From: Planctomycetaceae bacterium
Lineage (GTDB): Bacteria > Planctomycetota > Planctomycetia > Pirellulales > Thermoguttaceae
DNA: 64,000 nucleotides
Reading direction: 5' to 3'
Assembly (NCBI GenBank): GCA_012719125.1
Contig: JAAYAY010000305.1
Location: 1 to 64,000 of the forward strand
A program made the translations under genes and the position numbers. Under the pieces are notes generated by a model. The model was given only the letters and a program-made list of their open reading frames with translations. It ran no database searches and was not told the origin of the DNA. Below are positions 18,964-28,753 of the stretch, piece after piece (positions within the stretch are counted from its first letter, which is position 1; the number at the start of each line of letters is the position of its first letter).

Positions 18964-21900
18964 TCATTTCCGCGGCGATTCTTGGCGAGACGTGAAGCGT
19001 GCTACCAGTCTCTTGAGGCCGTCGGCCTGAGCCCCGAGTTGCTCGCTGCTGGAAGCCATCTGTTCGCTTCCGGCCGCGGTTTGCTCGGTGATTTCCACCA
19101 CCCGTCCGATCGCTTGGGATACGTCGGCGGTATTGCCGGCCTGCTGGACGGTCGCCACGGCGATCTCGGAGATCTTCTGGGACGTGGCGTGTACCCCCTC
19201 AATAATCTGACGGAGGGCCTCCCCTGTCTGTTCGCTGAGTTGCGTGCCTTCCTCGACGCGTTTTCCGGTTTCCTTGATGAGGGCGGAGATTTCGCCTGCG
19301 GCGCGATTGGACCGCTCGGCCAGTTTCCGGACTTCGTCGGCCACTACTGCGAAGCCCATGCCGTGCTCGCCCGCCCGGGCCGCTTCGATGGCCGCATTGA
19401 GGGCCAACATGTTCGTCTGCTTCGCGATCTCGGAGATGACTTGGGTAATCTGCCCGATCTGTTCGGAACTTGATCGGATCAGTTGAATGCCTTCAATCGC
19501 CTTCTCCATGGCTCGGCCGCCGTCTTCCGCCAGTTGGTTCGTGCGGCCCGCCAGTTCGTCGGCCTCGGCGGCGCCGGCCTTGGCCAGTTCCACCCTCTCC
19601 GCAAGCTGTTCAATCGACGTTCGCATCTGCTCGACGCCGGCGCTCTGTACCTGGGTTCCGTGGGCGAGGTTCTGAGAAGCGTCGGCCACCACCCGAGCAC
19701 CGTCGTTGAACTGGCGGGCACTTTCCGCGACTTCCTGGAGGATCCCGTTGAGGTCCGCCAGCAACCCGCCAATCCCGCGAGCAAGCTGGTCGACGGCTTC
19801 TTCACCGTCGGCGGCAACCCGGCGAGTCAGATCGCCTCGCGAGGCGGCTTGAACAATCTCGATCAGTTCGTCGATCCTCGCCTTAAGCAATGTGAGCTCC
19901 CGCTGACTCTCCTCGGCTCGCCTCTGCGCTTCTGTGGCTTGCTCCTGCCATCGACGGGATTCCTCCAACCTCTCCGTCTGGCTGCGAGCCGCCGAGTCTC
20001 GTTGCTGTTGCAGCTCTTCTTCGCACTTGCGGAGAATGCCCTCCAAACGTGCAATCGCCTCCTGCTTTTCGCGTTCCGCCGCTTCCTGGATCTCGCGCAC
20101 CGTTTGGGTGGTTGCCGCACTGGCTGCGTTCAGTGCCTGCGTCAACCGGCCAAATTCGTCGTTCGTGCGAGCTTCCAGCGGCTGCGGGCAACCGCCGGCA
20201 GCGATTTCTTCGAGATAGACCGTGGTCGCTCGCACTTGACGGGCGATGCCGCGTCGAAGAAGCGTCAGGATCGCCACGACGCCGGTCGCGAGGGCCACCA
20301 GTGTGACAATCGCGAGGGTGACAGCCACGGCAAGCTGTCGATTCAGCTCGGCGTTTGACGCCGCCTGCTCTTCTTCAATCGATGCAACCAACTGCGACAG
20401 CGCCGAGCGGATTGTCCGGGTGTGGCTGCCGATCTCCGCCTTGATCCCGGCAAAGGCTTCGTCGGCCTGGCGGTTCTCGACGACGGCATGCGTGATCAGT
20501 TGGGCCAGCTCGGTCCTGATTCCCGCGGCCAGCAACTGAGTTCGCTCGTTGAGTTGTCGGGTGGCCTCATTCTCAGGGTCTTCCTGAATGAGTGTGGCCA
20601 GCGTCTGCTGCCCGGCGGCCAGTTGCGAGACCGATCGATCGATGTTCCCCAGAACCTCAGCGTCGATCGTGCCCGACTGGCGGTCGATGATCGAATCGGC
20701 GGCGGCCAGCATGAGAGCAAGGTGGTGCGATCGAAACTCGGCCGTGACGTGGAGGATCGTCCGATAGCGGAGCGAATCGTCCGGATCGAGACGTTCGCGC
20801 AAGGCCGATTCCAGTGCCGCCAGGCTGTTGCCGTAATCCCTGCTGTTCCCGTCGATCCGGTTGTCGATTTCAGCCAGGGCCGAGCGGAAGTCGCTTGCCC
20901 GTGCGGCGCGACGCTGGACGAAGTGCGGCAGGTCGACCTGAACGGCCGACACCAGGGCGGCCATCGCGAACGTCAATTCGTTCGTTCCGACGCCCGCCTG
21001 CAAACTGTCGAGCACCAGTTCGAGCGCCGGCAGATCCTGTTCTTGGGCAGCGGCAAGCTCCTCGATTCTTGCCAACCGCGCTTCATTGGCCGCGTCCCGA
21101 TCGATCATCAGCTCGAAGGCAGCAAGCTTCAATTCGAGCTGATTGGTCCGAATACAGGCAAGCCGATCAAGGCAGGCCAGAACCGCGTCGGTCTCGTCGC
21201 CGACAAGTCGGCCCCGGAGCAGTCCGTCCAGAACGGCCGCATGTTCGCGGAATTCCGCCGCTCGATCCTCCAACCCGGTGCGGATCCGAGCAACTTCTTG
21301 TTCGCCGGCCTCTTGGTTCTGGTCGTCCGCAGCAAGCGTATCGACCAGGACAACCTTAACGGTGCGCGTCAACTCCGCAACGCAAGCGTCAATCTCGGCC
21401 GCAATGGGCTGGCTGTTCTCGCCGGCGAGAACCTGAGAAAGCTCGGCCCAATCGGAGCGGAGGGCCTCGACCGCTGCTGCGACTGCCTCGTGGCGAACTG
21501 ATGCCAGGTCCTTCTCGCGACCGTGGCGTGCGATCATTGCCGCGACCATCAATTCCAGGGATGTTCTCTCCACTGCGGCGATTCGCTGACGAACTGCGGC
21601 CCGCGCGGCCGCAAGTTGGCGGTCGGCTTCGTCGAGCCGACCGGCGGCAGTGTCAAGCCGGTCGGCGGCCTTCTCCAACGAACCTCGAATGTCGGTGAAG
21701 CGGCCGTTTGCCTGCGGAAGCCACTCGGCAGCATCTTCGAGCCAATCGCCGAGGACCTGGATGCCCTCGCTCGCGTCGCGCAACGAGGCGGCAGAAGTCC
21801 CGTTGTCGGCTTGTCTTGGCTCAAAGGACTCGTGAAGAGCGACAAGCGATTCTCTGAGTTTGCTGTTCGACTCATTGAATTCGTGGTCGAAGGCGGACAA

Positions 21901-23184
21901 GGCCTCTTTGCCCCGCCGGTTTCTTTCCGTCCTCGCCTCGATGACTTTGGCAAGATCCGTACGGAGAAGATCGCCGAGTTCCTCGACGGCGTCGCAAAGG
22001 GAGGCGACGAGCCGCCGCTCTTCGTCCGACTCGGCCAGGGAAAGCAGCGTGTTTCTATGCGGGGCGAGTGCGTCGACGATCTCCTGCGAGGCCGGCAGGC
22101 GATCTTTGGAGAGATCGGCTTCACCACGATCCTCCAGGGCCTCGACGGCCGTCAAGAGTAGTTCGAGATGCCCGACTCGCAGCCGGTTTACGACATCCAC
22201 GGATTCGATCAGTTCTTCTCGTTCGCTACCGGCCAGGCGGGCTCGTGCCCAGGCTTCGATCTGAGCCAACTGCCGGCCGATCGCATCGCTCTGTCTGTCG
22301 ATTTCCTTCTGGATCTGTGCAACCGCGGCATCCGCTGCCTTGGCTTGTCTCGCCCCTTCTGCAACCTGTCGCGCCAGGTCGGTTCGTATTGTCTGGTCGA
22401 GTTGATCGATGGCCAATGTGGTCTGTTCGGCAAGTTCCTCTTCCTCGTTTGTTTCCGCGACTTCGTGGAGGCTCTCTCCCTGAGTTCGGAGCGTTTCGAG
22501 GGCCTCGCCCACGGTCTGGAGAGATTTCTCGAGGGCGGCTCCTTCCTCTCGTTCGACGATCGCCCTGGTGGCAGCCACCACTGCTTCGAGATGGGCGGTC
22601 CGCAGCTTGCCGGTCAGATCGACGGCGGCCGCCAGCTCTCGCGGATCCGGGGCGTTTTCGAGCCGCCCGCGGACCGGCATCTCGATTGCATCGAGCGACT
22701 CTTCCACGGCGCCTTTCAGCTCGACGAGGCGGTCGCGGAGTTTCTCGAACTCTTGCCACGTTTCCTCGCGGAGGTTTCCGCGTGTGTCGAGCAGTTCCAT
22801 CAGCCGGACGGTGATTGCCTCCCGCGTGTGGGGCAGCGTTTCGGCGACGAGTTCGATCTGTCGGCGCGTATCCTCAGCCCCTGCAGCCTCATCGAGCGTT
22901 CGGGCGTCTGCTTCAAGCTGGGCAACGCCGTCCTCTATCTGTTTCAGCCGTTCCCCGGCCGGGCGGCCCAGTGCTCGATCACCGATCGCGTCGACGGCTG
23001 CCAGTTCCAGGTGGCCACACACGTTGTTCATGTCGCGGCAGACGTCGATGGAGTGAGTCCTAGAGTCCGCCTGTTTCAGGGAGGTTATGGTCACATGGTT
23101 CGCCCACCAGGTGATTGCACTGACCGCGGTCAAGCCGACGGCGGTTGCCAGTCCCACTGACGCCAGTTTTGTCGAGATCTTCAT
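18964..23184 (-). CDS. Giant methyl-accepting chemotaxis protein with repeated sensor modules
   Basis: A 1406-residue chemoreceptor-type transducer. Order: N-terminal membrane segment (about 8-26), a very long extracytoplasmic region (about 30-945), a second membrane segment (about 950-975, [20 protein letters not shown]), a HAMP domain, a coiled coil, a second HAMP-like stretch ([22 protein letters not shown]), and the MCP signalling hairpin with [20 protein letters not shown] and [16 protein letters not shown]. The outer region is all-helical and contains about six degenerate copies of a 130-170-residue module, each beginning with a signature such as [38 protein letters not shown] or [22 protein letters not shown] 23184 is chosen because the signal anchor begins there. 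No che or motility genes are nearby. Ligand unknown. Confidence 0.88.
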   Translation of the reverse strand: MKISTKLASVGLATAVGLTAVSAITWWANHVTITSLKQADSRTHSIDVCRDMNNVCGHLELAAVDAIGDRALGRPAGERLKQIEDGVAQLEADARTLDEAAGAEDTRRQIELVAETLPHTREAITVRLMELLDTRGNLREETWQEFEKLRDRLVELKGAVEESLDAIEMPVRGRLENAPDPRELAAAVDLTGKLRTAHLEAVVAATRAIVEREEGAALEKSLQTVGEALETLRTQGESLHEVAETNEEEELAEQTTLAIDQLDQTIRTDLARQVAEGARQAKAADAAVAQIQKEIDRQSDAIGRQLAQIEAWARARLAGSEREELIESVDVVNRLRVGHLELLLTAVEALEDRGEADLSKDRLPASQEIVDALAPHRNTLLSLAESDEERRLVASLCDAVEELGDLLRTDLAKVIEARTERNRRGKEALSAFDHEFNESNSKLRESLVALHESFEPRQADNGTSAASLRDASEGIQVLGDWLEDAAEWLPQANGRFTDIRGSLEKAADRLDTAAGRLDEADRQLAAARAAVRQRIAAVERTSLELMVAAMIARHGREKDLASVRHEAVAAAVEALRSDWAELSQVLAGENSQPIAAEIDACVAELTRTVKVVLVDTLAADDQNQEAGEQEVARIRTGLEDRAAEFREHAAVLDGLLRGRLVGDETDAVLACLDRLACIRTNQLELKLAAFELMIDRDAANEARLARIEELAAAQEQDLPALELVLDSLQAGVGTNELTFAMAALVSAVQVDLPHFVQRRAARASDFRSALAEIDNRIDGNSRDYGNSLAALESALRERLDPDDSLRYRTILHVTAEFRSHHLALMLAAADSIIDRQSGTIDAEVLGNIDRSVSQLAAGQQTLATLIQEDPENEATRQLNERTQLLAAGIRTELAQLITHAVVENRQADEAFAGIKAEIGSHTRTIRSALSQLVASIEEEQAASNAELNRQLAVAVTLAIVTLVALATGVVAILTLLRRGIARQVRATTVYLEEIAAGGCPQPLEARTNDEFGRLTQALNAASAATTQTVREIQEAAEREKQEAIARLEGILRKCEEELQQQRDSAARSQTERLEESRRWQEQATEAQRRAEESQRELTLLKARIDELIEIVQAASRGDLTRRVAADGEEAVDQLARGIGGLLADLNGILQEVAESARQFNDGARVVADASQNLAHGTQVQSAGVEQMRTSIEQLAERVELAKAGAAEADELAGRTNQLAEDGGRAMEKAIEGIQLIRSSSEQIGQITQVISEIAKQTNMLALNAAIEAARAGEHGMGFAVVADEVRKLAERSNRAAGEISALIKETGKRVEEGTQLSEQTGEALRQIIEGVHATSQKISEIAVATVQQAGNTADVSQAIGRVVEITEQTAAGSEQMASSSEQLGAQADGLKRLVARFTSRQESPRK

Positions 23185-23448
23185 GGTATCGGTCCATTTC
23201 TTGCGAGACCACGCACCGCGAGCCTCCTGGCTCGCAGTTTTGAAAACGTAGCCCACACGCCGGGGACAAGCCTTCCGGACGCGGGATTCCACGGCTCAAT
23301 CCGCCGCCGGCGCATTCCAACGGTAGATCGTGGCGGTCGGTTCTGCCGGATATGCGGGTCTTACGGGAGTTGCCTGGAAAAAGCACCGGCCCGATTAGTC
23401 CGACGCAGGCGGCTTGCGTTCTCGCCGGAAATTCCTATAACAACCCCC

Positions 23449-25923
23449 ATGAAAAGTACCGGCAATGAGATTCGGGCTGCTTCGCACTATCGACCGCTGG
23501 TCGTGGTTCTGGCGGCATATTGTGGGGGGATTCTGGTGGACCGCACAGTATCCTGGCCGCTCCCCCTGTGGGCAGCCCTGGCCGCGGGATATCTCGCTGT
23601 CTGGCTCGTGTGCCACCTTGCCGGCAGGCACCGTGCAGGGGCTATCGTCCTTCTTCTGGCGATTGGAGGGGTGGGAGGAGCGTGGCATCACTGCCGCTGG
23701 TCTCTGTTCGTATCCAACGACCTGGCCACATTCGCAGCGGACGAGCCGGCCCCGGTCTGCGTCGAGGCGGTCGCCTTGAAAGGGCCGCGGCGTGCAGCTC
23801 CCCCACCCTTCGATCCGATGCGTACTGTGCCCGTCGGCGAGCGGACGCTGTTGTTCGTGAGGGCGACGGCTATTCGTGACGGCTCCGACTGGCTCCCCGT
23901 ATGCGGTTACACCACGCTGACGGTCGACGGGCAGTTGCTGGGCGTGCAGGCGGGCGATCGCATCCGCGTGTTCGGGACGCTTTCCAGACCGCACGGCGAC
24001 TTGAACCCGGGTGGCTTCGACCAGGCGACTTACCTGCAAGGGAGCCGCCAACTGTGCCGGCTGTGGACTTCGCATCCTGATTGCGTCAGCGTGGTCGAGA
24101 AGTCGCCCTGGCACGGCCCTCGCTGGTGGATTGAGCGATCGCGAACCGACGCCCGGCGCACGCAGTGGCAGAATCTGCCGGTGGGCCGAGCGGAATTGGC
24201 CGCCGCGCTGCTGATTGGTGCCCGCGATGAGATCGATCCCGAGGAGACGAATGTTCTCGTCGAGACGGGCACGGTTCATTTGCTGGCGATCTCCGGGTTG
24301 CATGTGGGCATTGTGGCCGGGGTGCTGCTGTTTGTGCTGCGGGCCGTGCCGATTTCTCGCACCGCGAAGTTCTGGATCGTGATCTGCTGGACGGTTGCCT
24401 ACACGCTGCTGACGGACGCCTGCCCGCCGGCGATTCGAGCCACGATTCTGGTGACAATCCTGTGCCTGGCGCGGCTGAAACGGCGTCCCGATTCGCCGTG
24501 GAATTCGCTGGCGGCGGCCGGACTGGTCGTGCTGGCGTTGAACCCGGCCGACTTGTTCTCAACGGGCGTGCAACTGTCGTTCCTGGCGGTGGCGACGTTG
24601 ATGTGTGTCAGCCCCCGGTGGTTCCTGGGTGCGAGATCCGACGATCCACTCGACCGGTTGATCGAGCAGTCTCGCGGACCGTGGGAACGCCTGATACGCT
24701 GGTGTGCGGTCAAGGTTCTGCGCCTGGTTGTGGCTTGCACGGCCGTCTGGCTGGTGACGCTGCCCCTGGTGGCCAGCCGATTCCACGTCGTCAGCCTCGG
24801 GTCGGTGCTGCTCAACGTGGTGCTCTGGATCCCAGTCACTGCGGTGTTGGTTTCGGGGTTTCTCATGATCCTGAGCGGCTGGCTGCTGCCGGCGGGGGTC
24901 CCCGTCTTCGCTGCCGTCTGCAACGGTTCGCTGGCGGCCCTGCAAGGGATGATCGACCTGACCCATCGGCTGCCCGGCAATCCGATCTGGGTGGCCGGCT
25001 GGCCCGACTGGTGGCTGGTGGGATTCTATGCCTTGCTGGCGGCGGCCGTGTGGACGGCGGCACACCGACCTCGGCGGCGATGTTGGGCATGGGGTCTTTT
25101 TGTCACGTGGTTTGTCGTCGGATTTGTGGCAACCCATCGCTTCACTCCGCAGGACCAAATGGTTTGTACGATTGTTTCCGTGGGCCATGGGGCGGCCGTC
25201 GTCGTGGAGATGCCCGGCGGGCCGGTGATCCTTTGTGACGCGGGCCGCATGGGTTCTCCGATCGCCGGTGCCCGCGATATCGCCGGCTGCCTGTGGAGCC
25301 GCAGAATCCGCCGGATTGACGCGATCACACTCTCGCATGCCGACGCCGACCATTTCAATGCCGTGCCGGAGTTGTTGCGGCGGTTCGAGGTGAATGCCGT
25401 GTACGCGCCGCCCGGGACGTTCGACGGCAAGAGCGGCTCCGTCCGTGCGCTTCGCACGGCCCTGGTCGGCCACGGCGTACCGATCGAGCATCTGACCGCG
25501 GGCGACCATCTCCGATTCGGCGAAGCGGTTGTCGAAGTGCTCCATCCGCCCGCGGGTTCCCAGAGCGAGCACGACAACGCGGGGAGCTTAGTTCTTTCGG
25601 TGGAATACGGCGGCCGGCGGATCATCATCCCGGGCGACGTGGACGGGGAGGGGTTGGAAGCGTTGCTGAACAGTCCTCCACGGCCCTGCGAGGTTCTGCT
25701 GGCGCCGCATCATGGGAGCTTGAAGACGGACGCACCCGGCTTGGCAGCTTGGTGTTCACCGAGGTGGGTCGTCGTAAGCGGCTACTACGAGAAGCGCACG
25801 GAGCCGGTGGCAGAAGCGTATCGCGCCGCAGGCGCGGAGGTGCTCTATGCGGGGGAGATTGGGGCGGTGACGGTGAGGATGGGGACCGAGGGGATTACGG
25901 TGAAGCCCCATTTGGGAGATTGA
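23449..25923 (+). CDS. comEC: ComEC/Rec2-family DNA internalisation protein
   Basis: An 824-residue polytopic membrane protein forming the inner-membrane channel for single-stranded DNA uptake. The N-terminal DUF4131-like region (about 15-190) has two or three membrane segments and an OB-like soluble part. The Competence domain (about 235-510) includes HLLAISGLHVGIVAGVLLFV, and a C-terminal metallo-beta-lactamase-like domain (about 560-815) has LSHADADHFNAVPELL and LAPHHGSLKT metal-binding motifs. Length and order are typical of full ComEC. Several planctomycetes carry comEC without obvious competence regulons; comEA is not seen here. It ends 30 bases before the convergent ABC permease gene. 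Confidence 0.93.
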   Translation: MKSTGNEIRAASHYRPLVVVLAAYCGGILVDRTVSWPLPLWAALAAGYLAVWLVCHLAGRHRAGAIVLLLAIGGVGGAWHHCRWSLFVSNDLATFAADEPAPVCVEAVALKGPRRAAPPPFDPMRTVPVGERTLLFVRATAIRDGSDWLPVCGYTTLTVDGQLLGVQAGDRIRVFGTLSRPHGDLNPGGFDQATYLQGSRQLCRLWTSHPDCVSVVEKSPWHGPRWWIERSRTDARRTQWQNLPVGRAELAAALLIGARDEIDPEETNVLVETGTVHLLAISGLHVGIVAGVLLFVLRAVPISRTAKFWIVICWTVAYTLLTDACPPAIRATILVTILCLARLKRRPDSPWNSLAAAGLVVLALNPADLFSTGVQLSFLAVATLMCVSPRWFLGARSDDPLDRLIEQSRGPWERLIRWCAVKVLRLVVACTAVWLVTLPLVASRFHVVSLGSVLLNVVLWIPVTAVLVSGFLMILSGWLLPAGVPVFAAVCNGSLAALQGMIDLTHRLPGNPIWVAGWPDWWLVGFYALLAAAVWTAAHRPRRRCWAWGLFVTWFVVGFVATHRFTPQDQMVCTIVSVGHGAAVVVEMPGGPVILCDAGRMGSPIAGARDIAGCLWSRRIRRIDAITLSHADADHFNAVPELLRRFEVNAVYAPPGTFDGKSGSVRALRTALVGHGVPIEHLTAGDHLRFGEAVVEVLHPPAGSQSEHDNAGSLVLSVEYGGRRIIIPGDVDGEGLEALLNSPPRPCEVLLAPHHGSLKTDAPGLAAWCSPRWVVVSGYYEKRTEPVAEAYRAAGAEVLYAGEIGAVTVRMGTEGITVKPHLGD

Positions 25924-25953
25924 GTGTGGGAGTGATCGCGGCAGCCGCTTGCC

Positions 25954-27585
25954 TCAGATCGCCACTCGCCAGCGGCGGTTGAACAGCCCGATCATCGAAC
26001 TGATCATGAGGAAATCGGCAACGACATAGGTCATTAGAAACAGGAAGGCGGTCAGGTCCGACCAGCCGGCGCCCACGTTGGTCGCGTCGGTAACGCCGGT
26101 GAGGGGAAGGCTGAAAGTGGCGGCAAACGGGCTGACGAACAGGATCTCGCGCAGGGCCCGCGTCATCTCCTGATTCGGATAGATCAAGTCCGCAAAGCCC
26201 TTCACGGCAATCGGAGCGGCAAACAGCAGGATCACAGCCGTGTAGGTGACTGTCAGACTGACCGACGTGCGCCGGCAGAGCAGCGACGAGAACATTCCCA
26301 TCGTCGTGGTCGTCAGACAGGTGACCAGAATGATCACCAAATAGAGCACCATGGTGAGCGTGTCGGCCCAATAGGTCCAGGGCGGCAGCAACCAGGCCAG
26401 CAGCAGCGGCCAGACCAGGAAGCTGGTCAGCACGACCGAGATCCGCAGGCTCGAATAGACCTTGCCCGCCAGAATCTGCCAAGGCGAGAGCGTGGTCGTG
26501 AGCAGGATCTCCAGCGTCTGCCGTTCGCGTTCGTTGGTAATGCTGCCCGCGGCAAACACGGGGCCGACGAGCATGTTGAACAGCAGCACGTAACTGGTGT
26601 ACCACGGCGCCCATGCCGGCTTGATGTAGAGGCAAACCGCCATCACGAGCAGTGCCAGGCCCATGCTCAGTTGGATGACCAGCCGCAGCATGAGCGTGCC
26701 GTGCCCGAACAGTTCGCTCCGCATCTCCTTGTCGTAGATCGGATTGACGGTGTCGGACATGAAGTCGCTTCGCTTGGGCGGAGCGAAGAGACTGTCGGGA
26801 AACTGATCGCTGCGAATCACCATGCCGATCGCTTCGCGTTGTTCTTCTTCCAGGTCGACGACCTCCTGGGCCTCAGCCCCCACGTCGGGCGGATGCATTA
26901 AACGCCGGCAGACCATCGCCATCAACACCCCGCAGAAGACCACGCAACCCGCCGGGACGAATCCGACGAGAACCGTCAAGCGAAAGGCCGCCAGTTCCTG
27001 AAACACACCGTAGAAGATGATGCCGGCCAAGGTCAGGGGGAGGATAATCAGATAGGAAACGACCTGTGCCGCCACAGTCCGAGGGAAGTAGCTGCTGGCG
27101 GCCACGCTGATCATGCCGAAGGTGATCACCGAAGCGGCCATGGCCACGTAGGTTCCCAACACTTCCGAATAGTGGACCCCGCCCAGCGGCAGGCACAGCA
27201 TGACGATCGGCAGGGAGCAGAAGACAAGCACTGCCAGGTGCGCCATGGCGGCGAACAGTTTGCCCGTGACGATCGCCCCGGGACGCATCGGACTGGCCAG
27301 CAGCATCTCGTAGGTCTTGCGTTCCTTCTCCCCGGTGATCGTCCCCGCGGCGAAACTGGGGGTCATCAACGACAGCAGCACGTATTGTCCGAGAAAGAAC
27401 ATATTGATGAGCCGCTTGGCTTCCTCGGGCGTCTCGGTCAGATTGAGCCGATCGGCCTGGGGCCACGCCGCATAGACGACCAATCCCAAGAGCGCGATGT
27501 AGGCAAACAACAACAGGAACGCCCGCAGCATTCGCAGGTTGACCAAGAGTTCGCGTTGCAGAACGGGGTTTTCGAGCAAGAGCAT
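25954..27585 (-). CDS. ABC-2 type transporter permease, two-module
   Basis: A roughly 540-residue membrane protein with about twelve hydrophobic segments made of two ABC-2 halves. The first half has PSFAAGTITGEKERKTYEMLLASPM and the second GPVFAAGSITNERERQTLEILLTTTLS, both being the conserved cytosolic (A/S)..I..E(K/R)E..T.E.LL element, so the gene arose by duplication-fusion. A soluble linker of about 70 residues (VDLEEEQREAIGMVIRSDQF) lies between. It is the last gene of a minus-strand set with the ATPase and the large lipoprotein. ATG 27585 or an upstream TTG at 27600 could be the start. Substrate unknown; gliding/export-type (GldF-like) roles are possible. Confidence 0.85.
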   Translation of the reverse strand: MLLLENPVLQRELLVNLRMLRAFLLLFAYIALLGLVVYAAWPQADRLNLTETPEEAKRLINMFFLGQYVLLSLMTPSFAAGTITGEKERKTYEMLLASPMRPGAIVTGKLFAAMAHLAVLVFCSLPIVMLCLPLGGVHYSEVLGTYVAMAASVITFGMISVAASSYFPRTVAAQVVSYLIILPLTLAGIIFYGVFQELAAFRLTVLVGFVPAGCVVFCGVLMAMVCRRLMHPPDVGAEAQEVVDLEEEQREAIGMVIRSDQFPDSLFAPPKRSDFMSDTVNPIYDKEMRSELFGHGTLMLRLVIQLSMGLALLVMAVCLYIKPAWAPWYTSYVLLFNMLVGPVFAAGSITNERERQTLEILLTTTLSPWQILAGKVYSSLRISVVLTSFLVWPLLLAWLLPPWTYWADTLTMVLYLVIILVTCLTTTTMGMFSSLLCRRTSVSLTVTYTAVILLFAAPIAVKGFADLIYPNQEMTRALREILFVSPFAATFSLPLTGVTDATNVGAGWSDLTAFLFLMTYVVADFLMISSMIGLFNRRWRVAI

Positions 27586-27623
27586 GAGAAGGATGGCCAA
27601 TCAATTGGAGAATACCAATACAC

Positions 27624-27798
27624 CACAAATCCGAAACACAAATCTCGAAATCCGAAACAAATTCAAAACAGGAAGTTCGAATGTTTCAAACGAAGATGCT
27701 CGTCCTGCTCGCTGAAATGGCTCAATACTCGTCCATTTCTGTCATTTATCCGTCTTGTGCTTTGGATTTGTTTCGGATTTCGTGCTTCGGATTTCGTG
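27624..27798. repeat. AT-rich inverted repeat between ABC genes
   Basis: The 210-base gap between the ATPase and permease genes is far less GC-rich than its surroundings. It carries reiterations of AAATCCGAAACA on the left (27624-27665) and their inverse TGTTTCGGATTTCGTGCTTC on the right (27757-27798). The arms could form a long imperfect hairpin. It looks like an inserted dispersed intergenic element inside an operon. Confidence 0.6.
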
Positions 27799-27811
27799 TT
27801 TCCTTTTCTCG

Positions 27812-28738
27812 TCACGCCACTGCTCCCTTGGTGACGAGCATGAACACGTCTTCGAGGGTCGGTTCTTTGTCGGCAAAGGAGTACATACGGACGCCTTCGG
27901 CTACGAGACGCTGCATGAGGGCGGAAATCTGGTCGTCGTCGGCCGCCAGTTCGACGGTGACTTTACTGTTCTCGATCTGGACCTCGCGGGTTTCGGCGAG
28001 ACTGCGGATGATCGACACGCCGACTTCCTGCTTGTCGATGAACTTGATGACGATCGTCCGGTTCCCACGGATTCGGCGATACACCTCGTCGATCGGCCCG
28101 TGCATCAGCAGCCGGCCGCGTTCGATGATGCCGATCGAGGTGCAGCAGTCGGCCAACTCGGTGAGGATGTGGCTCGAAATCAGGATCGTCTTGCCCATGC
28201 GGCGCAGTTCCTTGAGCAACGCCTTCACCTCCACCCGGGCGCGAGGGTCGAGACCGCTGGCCGGTTCGTCGAGGATCAGTACCGGCGGATCGTGGACCAG
28301 CGTCTTGGCCAGGCACAGCCGCTGTTTCATGCCCCGCGAGAGGCTATTGACGAAATCGTTGCGCTTGCCCGTCAGGTCGAGCAACTCGAGCACGTCGCCG
28401 ATGACCTGTTTGCGTCCCGACCGGGGAATCTGGTAGGCCACGGCGAAGAAGTCGAGGAACTCCCAGACCTTCATGCCGTCGTAGACGCCGAAGCTGTCGG
28501 GCATGTAGCCGATGCTGCGGCGAACGTCGAGCGGCTGCCGGTTGACGCTGAAGCCGTTGACGATCCCCTCGCCGCCGGTGGCTTTGAGCAGCGTGGCCAG
28601 GAAGCGGATCGACGTGCTCTTGCCGGCGCCGTTGGGGCCGATGAAGCCGAACATTTCACCCGGCTCGATCTTCAGGTTCAGGTGATCGACCGCCACCAGG
28701 TCGCCGTAACGTTTCGTGAAGTCGATGAGTTCGATCAT
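27812..28738 (-). CDS. ABC transporter ATP-binding protein
   Basis: A 308-residue ABC-2 type ATPase that powers the permease encoded downstream. Walker A GPNGAGKSTSIRFL (near 35-48), Q-loop replaced region GYMPDSFGVYDGM, signature LSRGMKQRLCLAKTL, Walker B PVLILDEPASGLDP and the switch His in SSHILTEL are all present. The C-terminal 80 residues form the small regulatory domain common to NatA/CcmA-type exporters. It starts 15 bases after the stop of the 865-residue lipoprotein gene, indicating co-transcription; the permease follows after an AT-rich repeat. Confidence 0.92.
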   Translation of the reverse strand: MIELIDFTKRYGDLVAVDHLNLKIEPGEMFGFIGPNGAGKSTSIRFLATLLKATGGEGIVNGFSVNRQPLDVRRSIGYMPDSFGVYDGMKVWEFLDFFAVAYQIPRSGRKQVIGDVLELLDLTGKRNDFVNSLSRGMKQRLCLAKTLVHDPPVLILDEPASGLDPRARVEVKALLKELRRMGKTILISSHILTELADCCTSIGIIERGRLLMHGPIDEVYRRIRGNRTIVIKFIDKQEVGVSIIRSLAETREVQIENSKVTVELAADDDQISALMQRLVAEGVRMYSFADKEPTLEDVFMLVTKGAVA

Positions 28739-28753
28739 TTTCGCCGTGAATCG

